Shown one piece after another: positions 18,091 through 25,979 of a stretch of 64,000 nt of DNA. The translations under genes were made by a program, and so were the position numbers. This DNA comes from Variovorax sp. WS11 (GTDB taxonomy: Bacteria > Pseudomonadota > Gammaproteobacteria > Burkholderiales > Burkholderiaceae_C): positions 2,418,001 through 2,482,000 of the forward strand of contig NZ_JAAGOW010000001.1 in NCBI RefSeq assembly GCF_010499245.1, given 5' to 3'. The notes beneath the pieces were generated by a model. It saw nothing but the letters and a program-made list of their open reading frames with translations, did not search any database and was not told the origin of the DNA. Position 1 is the first letter of the stretch, and each line of letters opens with the position of its first letter.

Positions 18091-18247
18091 ATGAAGGGAA
18101 CGTGTGTGCGTGCGACCTGGCTCATTTCCGCTGCCTTCCGAGTTGCAGACAACTCTACGCGCCGCGAAAGGCTTCGTCATGCTCGCCCTTCGGATTTCCA
18201 GACGCTCGACCGTCCGGATCATCCGCCAGAAAATTTAGAACTAATGG

Positions 18248-18276
18248 TTGCTTTTCTTGGAAACGCTTTGTATCCT
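18248..18276 (+). promoter_or_regulatory. Candidate sigma-70 promoter
   Basis: TTGCTT (18248-18253) and TATCCT (18271-18276) are separated by 17 bases in an AT-rich stretch, upstream of the exported-protein gene at 18354. That implies a leader of about 70 bases. Pattern match only. Confidence 0.4.
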
Positions 18277-18353
18277 CACGCCCGCTCACGAGGGGGAGTT
18301 GGTCACTGACCGGCGCCCGGCATTGAACAACTTCAAAGAAGGCAGAACAAGAG

Positions 18354-19616
18354 ATGAATGGCTTTCAGGTCGCTGGGCGCGCTCGCCTGGCGTTTGTTGC
18401 TTGCGGCCGTGCGGACGGCGGTGGTGGTGGTGGCGGCGGTGGTGGATTCGCGGGGCTTCCGGCCAGCGGCAGCGGCTCGGCCACCGGCCCGGCGGACCCG
18501 AACCCGCCGACCACGCTGCCCATCGATGCGACGTACACCCCACCGTCAATCTGTCCGGAGCAACGTGACGCCCACTTCGATTTCGGGCACCTATTACGCG
18601 TCGGCAACGTGATGCTCAACACATCGCTGCGCGGCACGGGGATCGGAGACGCCTCGGTGGTGGCGGGCAAGACGCTCTATGTGCTGATCGAAGACCCGGC
18701 GGGGCTGTTCGAGTCGGCGACTTCCGTGTCGGTGACGGCCGGTCCTCCGCCCGGGATGCTCATCATGCTGAAGGGCAAGAAGCTCGAGAAGGTCGGCGAG
18801 TTCACCGGCTCGCTGCGCATCTACGTGTGCCTGGACATCCGCTGCTCGGTGCGCCTGGGCAACGTGCCCTACAGCATTCCCTACGACATCAAGGTGAAGG
18901 ACAACGCGGTGCCGGCGGTCGACAAGGTAGAGCTGGCCACCGGCTTCGGCGCCGTGCCCACGCCGCAGACGGTCAGCGTCACTTCACCCAGCGGCTGGGC
19001 CTCCAGCAACCTGGTGGTCTCCAGCAACAACCCGCTTTTCTCGGCCGACTTCACGCAGGCCAACGCCGACGGCACGGCGGCCCTGACCGTCGGCGCAAAG
19101 CTCGCGCTGCCGGGCACCTACACGGCAACGCTCACCATCTCGGTGAAGCAGAGCACGCCCACCTACCCGGCGCCGCTGTCGGTGACGCTGCCGGTGAGCT
19201 ACACCGTGGCGCCCGACGCGAACGTGCCCTACGTATTCGGGACGGAGGGGCAGGTGCTGGCGTTGAAGGCGGGCCAGCGCAATATCAGCGAGAGCTACTT
19301 CACCGCGTTTGCCACGCCGGGCACGCTGCAGTACGACGGGCTCGAATACCTGACCACGCCCGATCAGGACGCCGCCGCGTACGTGAACCACCGCAGGAAC
19401 TGGCTACAGGTCGTCACCGGCACGATTCCGGGCCACACGCTCGGGCACACGATGCGCTACCTGGGGTGCTACGGAACGGGCGCGTTCCTCAATGGCCAGC
19501 CCGTCGTTCAATGCCTGCCGCCGGACGCCTATGCGTTCCGGCTGCGGTACAAGCATCTGCAGAACGGGACCACGACGACCGTGTATTACTACGGGGCGAT
19601 GGTGATCTCGCCTTGA
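18354..19616 (+). CDS. Putative lipoprotein with Gly-rich linker, several frameshifts in the N-terminal part
   Basis: 420 residues as read. After a poly-Gly linker and a Pro/Thr-rich segment comes an all-beta region of Ig-like repeats (about 100-310: SVTSPSGWASSNLVVSS, GTYTATLTISVKQ and similar), so a surface-exposed protein is likely. Three places read better in other frames. Between about 18544 and 18609 the frame must shift three times, each time at a CGT that would be CGGT, to give a normal Ig-strand sequence; the three losses together restore the frame. The start also looks shifted: a frame beginning at 18358 gives a proper lipoprotein signal (LGALAWRLLLAA) that would join the Cys-Gly stretch. 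The gene is damaged or mis-sequenced. Confidence 0.6.
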   Translation: MNGFQVAGRARLAFVACGRADGGGGGGGGGGFAGLPASGSGSATGPADPNPPTTLPIDATYTPPSICPEQRDAHFDFGHLLRVGNVMLNTSLRGTGIGDASVVAGKTLYVLIEDPAGLFESATSVSVTAGPPPGMLIMLKGKKLEKVGEFTGSLRIYVCLDIRCSVRLGNVPYSIPYDIKVKDNAVPAVDKVELATGFGAVPTPQTVSVTSPSGWASSNLVVSSNNPLFSADFTQANADGTAALTVGAKLALPGTYTATLTISVKQSTPTYPAPLSVTLPVSYTVAPDANVPYVFGTEGQVLALKAGQRNISESYFTAFATPGTLQYDGLEYLTTPDQDAAAYVNHRRNWLQVVTGTIPGHTLGHTMRYLGCYGTGAFLNGQPVVQCLPPDAYAFRLRYKHLQNGTTTTVYYYGAMVISP

Positions 19617-19625
19617 TGGCGGCGC

Positions 19626-19916
19626 TCAAGCGCCTTCGACAATCCGCAGGTCCCGTTCGGCCCCGTCGCCCAGCGCGGCCAGCGCGGCTTGGTAGTCGGG
19701 GCTGTCATGCGTGGCGGTGGCCTGCTCGACGCTGTCGAACTCGATCAAGACGGTGCGCTCGGACAACCCGAACTCGTAGACCTTGGCCGGCACACCGCGC
19801 GCCAGAAAGCGCCCGCCGCCGGCAGTGATGGCGGGGCCGGCCAGTTTGGCGTAGGCCGCAAGTTTGTCGGCATCCTTGACGGCTCGATATGCGCTGACCC
19901 AATAGGCTTTTGCCAT
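19626..19916 (-). CDS. DUF1330-family protein
   Basis: 96 residues matching the DUF1330 dimeric alpha/beta-barrel fold along the whole length: AYWVSAYRAVKDADKLAAYAK, the GGRFLARG turn and VLIEFDSVEQATATHDSPDYQ. Family members are small cytosolic proteins of unknown catalysis, related to the monooxygenase-like ferredoxin fold. GAGAGA lies upstream of the ATG. It stands alone, ending 10 bases from the convergent lipoprotein gene. Confidence 0.88.
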   Translation of the reverse strand: MAKAYWVSAYRAVKDADKLAAYAKLAGPAITAGGGRFLARGVPAKVYEFGLSERTVLIEFDSVEQATATHDSPDYQAALAALGDGAERDLRIVEGA

Positions 19917-20051
19917 GGTGATTTCTCTCTTCGTTGGTGTTTGAACAAATAGCCCTGCGTGCGCTCGATTGGCGCTCGATAGCTTTCGCGAGCTCGATCA
20001 TATTTGAGCACCTGGGGCGTCGTGTGCCCCACGCATGCCCGCATGAAGCCC

Positions 20052-20411
20052 TCAGTCGTCGAGCGCGTCTTCATCCCTGCGGATGGATTCGCGGTCGCGG
20101 TGCTTGTCCTGGCGGCCCAGGGCGCTGTCGAGCGCACGCTTGAGCTTGTCGGCCGCGCCGCGAAAGGCCTCGTCGAGGCTGGGCGCATGCTGCGTCACGG
20201 TCACCGGCTGGCGCCCGGAGACGCGCGCTTCCATCGCGCAGCGCTTGTCGCCGCCGCCGCTCGGGTCGTGGTTCTCGTCGCTCAGGTGGACCTCGATGCG
20301 CGTCACGTCGGCAGAGAAACGGTCCAGCGCCTGCTTGATCTCTTCGTTGGCCCAGCGTTCGAGGGCGTCCTTGTTCTCGACGCCGTTGCTGGTGTTCACT
20401 TGTATTTGCAT
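20052..20411 (-). CDS. HPF/RaiA-family ribosome-associated protein
   Basis: 119 residues with the S30AE/HPF fold pattern: a first strand MQIQVNTSNGV, a helix with ALERWANEEIKQAL, TRIEVHLSDEN, and a basic second helix containing AFRGAADKLKRALDSALGR. Long acidic/basic C-terminal tail. Members bind the ribosome decoding region and promote dormancy; this one is a variant outside the rpoN locus. Its ribosome site (GAGGTAG) lies in the final bases of the upstream cyclase-ATPase gene, only 5 bases separate them, so translation is probably coupled. Confidence 0.8.
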   Translation of the reverse strand: MQIQVNTSNGVENKDALERWANEEIKQALDRFSADVTRIEVHLSDENHDPSGGGDKRCAMEARVSGRQPVTVTQHAPSLDEAFRGAADKLKRALDSALGRQDKHRDRESIRRDEDALDD

Positions 20412-20416
20412 GTCAT

Positions 20417-23400
20417 CTACCTCTGGTTCGTTTGAACTTGCTGCGTGCCCAGTTTTTCCAGCACGGCCTTCGCTTCGCGGAGCTCGCTGAATCCGAAGCC
20501 TTCAGTAAACCACGCATGGAGCGGCTGCAGCACCTGCCGTGCTTCGGTGCCTTTGCCCTGGCGCTGCCAGAGGTTTGCCAAGTCGCGGGCCGCGCGCAAG
20601 GCAAAGAGTTTGAGTCCACGCGCCTCCGCGATGGCGATGGCCTCGCGGTACCGCGCCTCGGCGCCGGCATCGTCGCCGCCGCCCTCCAGCAGGCGGCCGG
20701 CGAGCCGCAGCAGCTCGCTCTCGTAGAAGCGCTCGTCGGTCTCGGCCTGGGCGGCCTGCGCGTCGGCAAGGTAACGCCTGGCCTCTTCGCTTCGGCCGGC
20801 CCGCAACAGCGCATCGGCCGCCTGCGCGCCGTACTGCGAACACTGCTGCTTGCCGCCGGCGGATACCCAGAGCTCGTAGCCCTTGCGCAGAAGGGCGATG
20901 CCGGGCTCGACATCGCCCAGCGCGATGTTGGTTCGGCCCAAAAACATCCAGGCGTTGGCAACGCGCGTCTGGATGCCGAAGCGTTCCGACAACGCAAGCA
21001 TCTGCTTCGCTTCCGCGGCCGCCTGGGCATGCTCGCCCTTCGACAGCAGGACCCTGATCCACGCCTGCTTCGCCATGGCGATGGTGGGCGGGCGTGGGCC
21101 CCGGACTTCGGCGATGCGCACGGGCCTCGGCCGCGAGGGCCTCGGCCTGCTCCAGGTAGCCCTGCGCATGCCGCGCACGCGCATGCTGATGGCGCGGATC
21201 ATGATGGCCGGGTCGGCGCCCGCAACGGGGTGCTCGTGCGTGAGCTGCACGCTGTCGTCGAGCAGCCTCGCATCCTCCAGGTGCTGCCACGCCTCGGCGA
21301 TCTCACCGCGCAGGTAGTGGGCGGCACCGAGGACGATCGAGACGTTGACGCGCCACCGCGGCGCCAGCAACGCCAGCTGCGCCGGCTCGATGCCGTGGAT
21401 GCCTGCAATCAGCTCGCCGTTGCGCCCGGCCGAGTTCATCGACGGAGCGGAGCCGACCCAGGCGCTCACGTAGTCTTCGACACGCCCGAGCTCGCGCGCC
21501 AGCTCGCGGGCCTTGGCGTAGCTCTGGTCGGTGGCGCCCGAGGCATAGCCCTCCGAGACGGTCAGCGCGTTGCCGAGCTTCAGGTGCAGGGCCAGCTCGA
21601 GCTCGCTGCGCGACGGGCCGGCGGGCAGGCGCGCGATGAGCGCGACCGCGGCCTTGTAGTGGATGCTGGCCTCGCGGCTGGCAAAGCGTTGTTGCGCCAG
21701 GTCGCCGGCCGCGGTCCAGTAGCGGAGGGCTTCGCTCACGTGGCCGGCTTCCTGGTGGTGCTGGGCCAGCAGCTCGGGATGGATGGTGACGGTCTGCGGC
21801 TCGTTGCGCTCGAGGGCGTGCGCGATCTGCGCATGCCGCAGCGCGCGCTGGCTGCGGACCATGCTGTTGTAGGCGGTGTCGCGGATCAGCGCATGCTTGA
21901 AGGCATAGCCGGCCTCGGCAGGCGTGCCGCGGCGGAACACGAGCTCGGCGCGCAGCAGCTCGTCGAGCGCCTGCTCGAGCTGCGCGGCGAGGATCTGCAT
22001 GACCTGGGCGAGCAGGGCGTGGCTGAACTCGCGGCCGATGGCGGCGGCCACCTGGGCGATCTCCTTGGCGGGTGCGAGCCGGTCGAGGCGCGCCATCAGC
22101 GAATCCTGCAGGGTCGACGGGATCGCGAGCGTCTGCAGGGGGCCGTGCAGGCGGTAGCCGGCCGGCGTGTCCTCGACGAGCGCGGAAGCCAGCACGGTCT
22201 TGGTCAGCTCCTCGACGAAGAGCGGCACGCCGTCGGTCTTGCGGATGATCTCGTCGACCAGCTCGGCGGGCAGCGGCTTGCCGCCGGTAACGCTGCCGAT
22301 CAGCGCGGCCGACTGGCGATGGCTCAGGCGGTTCATCGTGAGCCGGGTCGAGTTCACGGGGTTGCCCCAGGAGGGCAGGTACTGCGGGCGGCAGGTCAGC
22401 AGCATCAGCACGCGGGCGTCGCGCAGGCCATCGACGGCCAGGCCGATCCATTCCTCGGTGGTGGGGTCGATCCAGTGCGCGTCTTCGATGAGCACGAGCA
22501 ACGGCGCGCGCAGCGAAAGGCCGCGCACGACGTCGATGGCGGCCTGCAAGGTGGCGGCCTTCTGCTGCTGCTGCGTCTGGCCGGCCGGGGCGGGGCGGCC
22601 GCCGTCGGGCAGCGTCATCAGCCGGAGCAGGCCGCCCAGGGCTTCGGGCGCGAGCGCGACGTCGTGCTCGGCCAGGTACTGCTCGAAGCGCGCGGCGCGG
22701 CGGTCGGGCGCATCGGCCGGCGCCAGGTTCGCGGCGATCTCGATGCAGCGCACCAGCGGGTAGAGGGCGCTGTTGCTGTGGGAGGGCGAGCATTGCAGCA
22801 CGATCGTCTCGCGGCCTTCGGCAGCGGTGCGTTCGCGCAGGGCCTGGGTGATGCGCGACTTGCCGATGCCCGGCTCGCCGGAGAGCAGCACGATCTGGCC
22901 TTCGCCCTCGCAGGCGGTGTTCCAGCGCTCGAGCAGCAGGGCCAGCTCGCTGTCGCGCCCGACCAGCTGCGACAGCTGCTGCGTGTGGATGGCCTCGAAG
23001 CGGCTGGCGGTGCGGCGCTCGCGCAGCACCTGCCAGGCCTGCACGGGCGCTTCGAAGCCCTTGAGTGCGAGCGCGCCCAGGGCCTCGAGCTCGAACTCTT
23101 CGCCGAGGAGCTGGCGCGTGCGGTCGGCGATGACGATGCAGTCGGGCGCGGCCTGGGCCTGCAGCCGGGCGGCCAGGCTGGGGGTTTCGCCGCTGGCGCT
23201 GAGCTCGGCGGCCGGTGTGCCGGATCCGATCTGGCCGACGACGACGAGGCCGGTCGCGATGCCGATGCGGGTGTGCAGGGAGTGCCGGCCGTTTGTCGCG
23301 AGCCGGCCGATGGCGGCGATCACCTCCAGGGCGGCGTGGATGGCGCGCGCTGCATCGTCCTCGTTGGCATGCGGGTAGCCGAAGTAGACGAGCACGCCGT

Positions 23401-23815
23401 CGCCGAGCAGCTGGGCCACGTAGCCGTCGTGCGCCGCCACGGCGGCCGTCACCGCGGCGTGGTAGTCGCCGATGACGGCGCGCAGGTCCTCGGGGTCGAG
23501 CAGGGCGGCGAGTTCGGTGGAGCCGACCAGGTCGCAGAACATCACCGTGAGTTGCCGGCGCTCGGCGACTTGCGATGTCGCGGACGGGCTGGCGGCGGGT
23601 GGGGCGATGGGGCTACTGGCGGGGGCTTCCTGATGGCCCTGCGCGATCACGTGCAGCATGCGCTTGCGATCGCCCAACGCGGCGATGCCGATCTCCTTGA
23701 GGTCTGCGTCGGTGAGCTCAGGCAGGACGTCCAGTTCGATGCGCTGCGCCTCGAACATCGGCGCATAGTGCTCCATGCCGATCTCGGCAAGCCACTGGAG
23801 CATGGTCTTCATCAT
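20417..23815 (-). CDS. SAM domain-class III cyclase-AAA ATPase-TPR signalling protein
   Basis: 1132 residues in four parts. About 1-60: sterile alpha motif (MLQWLAEIGMEHYAPMFEAQ). About 88-270: class III cyclase with metal Asp in TVMFCDLVGSTEL and in LLGDGVLVYFGYP. About 290-640: STAND-type ATPase with Walker A LLSGEPGIGKSR and Walker B LLVLIEDAHW. About 680-1110: TPR-like helices. Such proteins sense an input through the TPR part and make cAMP or cGMP. Between about 21112 and 21166 some 15 codons read better in another frame (YLEQAEALAAEARA), bounded by one missing and one extra base. It is followed by an HPF-like gene. Confidence 0.88.
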   Translation of the reverse strand: MMKTMLQWLAEIGMEHYAPMFEAQRIELDVLPELTDADLKEIGIAALGDRKRMLHVIAQGHQEAPASSPIAPPAASPSATSQVAERRQLTVMFCDLVGSTELAALLDPEDLRAVIGDYHAAVTAAVAAHDGYVAQLLGDGVLVYFGYPHANEDDAARAIHAALEVIAAIGRLATNGRHSLHTRIGIATGLVVVGQIGSGTPAAELSASGETPSLAARLQAQAAPDCIVIADRTRQLLGEEFELEALGALALKGFEAPVQAWQVLRERRTASRFEAIHTQQLSQLVGRDSELALLLERWNTACEGEGQIVLLSGEPGIGKSRITQALRERTAAEGRETIVLQCSPSHSNSALYPLVRCIEIAANLAPADAPDRRAARFEQYLAEHDVALAPEALGGLLRLMTLPDGGRPAPAGQTQQQQKAATLQAAIDVVRGLSLRAPLLVLIEDAHWIDPTTEEWIGLAVDGLRDARVLMLLTCRPQYLPSWGNPVNSTRLTMNRLSHRQSAALIGSVTGGKPLPAELVDEIIRKTDGVPLFVEELTKTVLASALVEDTPAGYRLHGPLQTLAIPSTLQDSLMARLDRLAPAKEIAQVAAAIGREFSHALLAQVMQILAAQLEQALDELLRAELVFRRGTPAEAGYAFKHALIRDTAYNSMVRSQRALRHAQIAHALERNEPQTVTIHPELLAQHHQEAGHVSEALRYWTAAGDLAQQRFASREASIHYKAAVALIARLPAGPSRSELELALHLKLGNALTVSEGYASGATDQSYAKARELARELGRVEDYVSAWVGSAPSMNSAGRNGELIAGIHGIEPAQLALLAPRWRVNVSIVLGAAHYLRGEIAEAWQHLEDARLLDDSVQLTHEHPVAGADPAIMIRAISMRVRGMRRATWSRPRPSRPRPVRIAEVRGPRPPTIAMAKQAWIRVLLSKGEHAQAAAEAKQMLALSERFGIQTRVANAWMFLGRTNIALGDVEPGIALLRKGYELWVSAGGKQQCSQYGAQAADALLRAGRSEEARRYLADAQAAQAETDERFYESELLRLAGRLLEGGGDDAGAEARYREAIAIAEARGLKLFALRAARDLANLWQRQGKGTEARQVLQPLHAWFTEGFGFSELREAKAVLEKLGTQQVQTNQR

Positions 23816-23991
23816 TCGCTACCTGTCGACGGCCGTTCGATGGGCGCGCGCCGCGACGGGGCTCGGCACGCACGCATCGTCCGGTTGGTTGTCGCGTTGG
23901 GGAAGCGCTTTCGAGGATACGCCCGCACCTCAGATCGCGCAGCTTCTTTTCAGGCCAGGTTCGAGCGCGGGCAACTGCTTGAAACAGCTCG

Positions 23992-24049
23992 ATATTCACT
24001 GAAAACGGCATATTTACTGCGCAGTGAATATTGGCTGTGCAGTGAATAT
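23992..24049. repeat. Nested inverted-repeat cluster (ATATTCACTGC family)
   Basis: Four copies of one 11-base half-site: two forward (23992-24001/2, 24010-24020) and two inverted (24021-24031, 24039-24049), each pair 18 bases apart. The inner pair abuts to make a 22-bp palindrome with one mismatch. It lies between the stop of a LysR gene and the start of the cyclase-ATPase gene, both on the minus strand; it could end the first or control the second. Confidence 0.65.
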
Positions 24050-24957
24050 CACCCAGGCCCCTCCCGCCGCAAGCTGTTGCTCAACGCCGTCTTCCTCAAA
24101 ATCACCGCAAACGACTGCACCGCCGCCGGCTTGCTCTCCCCCAGCCGCCACAGGATCCCCGGCGTCCGCACCGGCGTCGGGCTCTCCAGCGGGATCACCT
24201 TCAGCCCCGCCATCGCCTCCGGCACGGCGTTGATGGCCACGATCGAGCCGATCATGGTGCGCGCCACCAGCGCCAGCATCGGCGCCACGGTCGACATCTC
24301 GGCCACCACGGTCGGCTCGGCGCCGCAGGCGTGGAAGCACTCGTCGAGCATGGTGCGGGTCGAGAAGCTGGACGAGACGAGCACCAGGTCCTGCCGGTGC
24401 AGCTCCACCATGCGGATGCGTTTGCGGCCGGCCAGCGGATGGCCAGTGGAGACGACCAGCACCATCTCCTCGTTGTAGAGCGGCTCGAACCACAGGCCGG
24501 TCGGGTCCTGCGGGCGGTAGGAGATGCCGAGATCCAGCTCGCCTGCCGCGAGGCGGGCGGCGATGACCTCGGCCGCCAGCTCCTCGACGCTGATGCGCAC
24601 GGTGGGGTGGCGCGCCAGGAACTGCGCCACGCACTCCGGGATGAGGCCGATGTTGAAGGTGTGGGTGGCGCCGATGCGCACCTTGCCGGTGAGGTTGCCG
24701 GCGCCGGGCTTGAGCAGCGCCACGCCCTGGTCGACCTCCTTCAGGGCGCGCGAGGCAAAGCCCCGCAGCAGCTCGCCGGCCTCGGTGGTCACGACCTTCT
24801 TGCCGATGCGCTCGAAGAGGGGCTGGCCAAGCTCTTCCTCGAGCTGCTTGATCTGGTGCGAGAGGGTCGACTGGGTCACATGCACACGCTCGGCGGCGCG
24901 CGTGAAGCTCAGGCAATCGGCCAGTGCGACGAAGTAGCGCAGATGCCTCATCTCCAT
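24049..24957 (-). CDS. LysR-family transcriptional regulator of the ring-cleavage cluster
   Basis: 302 residues. N-terminal HTH HLRYFVALADCLSFTRAAERVHVTQSTLS, then the effector domain with AGELDLGISYRP and the typical GSIVAINAVPEAM turn. CbbR/CysB-like length. It starts divergently from the dioxygenase gene, 106 bases away, and the gap contains palindromic boxes, so it very likely activates the 25-34.7 kb operon in response to an aromatic acid or its cleavage product. The ATG at 24957 has AGGGG at 6 bases; another ATG follows two codons later. Confidence 0.9.
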   Translation of the reverse strand: MEMRHLRYFVALADCLSFTRAAERVHVTQSTLSHQIKQLEEELGQPLFERIGKKVVTTEAGELLRGFASRALKEVDQGVALLKPGAGNLTGKVRIGATHTFNIGLIPECVAQFLARHPTVRISVEELAAEVIAARLAAGELDLGISYRPQDPTGLWFEPLYNEEMVLVVSTGHPLAGRKRIRMVELHRQDLVLVSSSFSTRTMLDECFHACGAEPTVVAEMSTVAPMLALVARTMIGSIVAINAVPEAMAGLKVIPLESPTPVRTPGILWRLGESKPAAVQSFAVILRKTALSNSLRREGPG

Positions 24958-24968
24958 ACAAACCCCTG

Positions 24969-25014
24969 CAAATGATCGATGCCATCGATGATATCGATGG
25001 AAATTCATCATTTG
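24969..25014. promoter_or_regulatory. Candidate LysR operator array between divergent regulator and dioxygenase
   Basis: ATCGATGCCATCGAT (24975-24989) is a perfect 15-base palindrome; ATCGATG recurs just to its right. Flanking it, CAAATGAT (24969-24976) and ATCATTTG (25007-25014) are perfect inverted copies. The gap between a LysR gene and its target commonly holds such activation and recognition sites. Only the sequence symmetry is seen; binding is inferred. Confidence 0.55.
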
Positions 25015-25063
25015 TCGCGGCCTCCTTCGCGGCCTATCGTCCGGCCAGAACAGGAGACAAGAC

Positions 25064-25948
25064 ATGGCGGACTACAACCAGGACAGCATCACGCAGGACG
25101 TGCTCGACGCCTTCGCGAAGACGCCCGACCCGCGCCTGCGCGAGCTCATGAGCGCGCTGGTGAAGCACATGCACGCCTTCGCGCGCGAGGTCGACCTGAA
25201 GCCGGACGAATGGCTCGCGGCGATGAAGTTTCTCGAGGCGACGGGGCAGATCTCGACCGACAAGCGGCCGGAGTTCATCCTGCTCTCAGACACGCTGGGC
25301 CTGTCGATGATGGTGGTGGCGCTGGACCAGGCGCGCGCCAGCGGCGGCGCCAAGGGCGCGACCGAGGCGACGGAGGCCACGGTGGAAGGCCCGTTCTACT
25401 GGGCCGGCGCGCCCGACATGCCGCTGGGCGCCGACATCCGCGGCAGCGCGCGCGGCGAACCGACCTTCTACATGGGCCGCGTGACCGATGTGCACGGCGC
25501 GCCGCTGGAAGGCGCCCTGCTCGACGTGTGGTCGGGCGACGGCGAGGGCAAGTACGACGTGCAGCTGAGCACCGAGCCGACGATGGCGGCGCGCGGCCGC
25601 TTCCGCACCGATGCGCAGGGACGCTACTGGTTCTGGTCGATCCTGCCTGCCTATTACCCGATTCCCGACGACGGGCCGGTGGGGCAGATGATGCACAGCA
25701 CCGAGCGCAGCATCTACCGGCCGGGCCACATCCATCTGCAGGTCTCGGCACCGGGGCACGTGACGCTGACCACGCAGGTCTTCGTCGCCGGCAGCCCTTA
25801 CATCGACCAGGACGCCGTCTTCGGCAAGCGCGACAGCCTGGTGGTCGACTTCGAGAAGCACGCGCCGGGCAAGGCGGTCGACGGGCGCGAGATGCGCGAG
25901 CCGTACTACTCGGCGAGCTTCGACGTCAGGCTTGCACCTGCGGCCTGA
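25064..25948 (+). CDS. Intradiol ring-cleavage dioxygenase (catechol/hydroxyquinol 1,2-dioxygenase type)
   Basis: 294 residues. N-terminal helical dimerisation domain (about 1-95), then the beta-sandwich with the non-haem iron ligands: Tyr164 in GEGKYD, Tyr198 in LPAYYPIP, His222 and His224 in RPGHIHLQV. It inserts O2 between two adjacent hydroxyls of a catechol or hydroxyquinol to give a muconate-type acid. Size and the AYYPIPDDGPVG block resemble hydroxyquinol/chlorocatechol enzymes more than protocatechuate ones. It is the first gene of the catabolic run and is divergent from a LysR gene; substrate specificity is not readable from sequence. Confidence 0.9.
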   Translation: MADYNQDSITQDVLDAFAKTPDPRLRELMSALVKHMHAFAREVDLKPDEWLAAMKFLEATGQISTDKRPEFILLSDTLGLSMMVVALDQARASGGAKGATEATEATVEGPFYWAGAPDMPLGADIRGSARGEPTFYMGRVTDVHGAPLEGALLDVWSGDGEGKYDVQLSTEPTMAARGRFRTDAQGRYWFWSILPAYYPIPDDGPVGQMMHSTERSIYRPGHIHLQVSAPGHVTLTTQVFVAGSPYIDQDAVFGKRDSLVVDFEKHAPGKAVDGREMREPYYSASFDVRLAPAA

Positions 25949-25979
25949 ATCCCTTTTTTCTTTTTTTGCAAGGACCCTC

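Noticed and set aside
20432..24478. Open frame of over 1300 codons on the plus strand opposite the large cyclase gene
   Set aside because: Exact antisense of a firm multi-domain gene; no protein-like motif.
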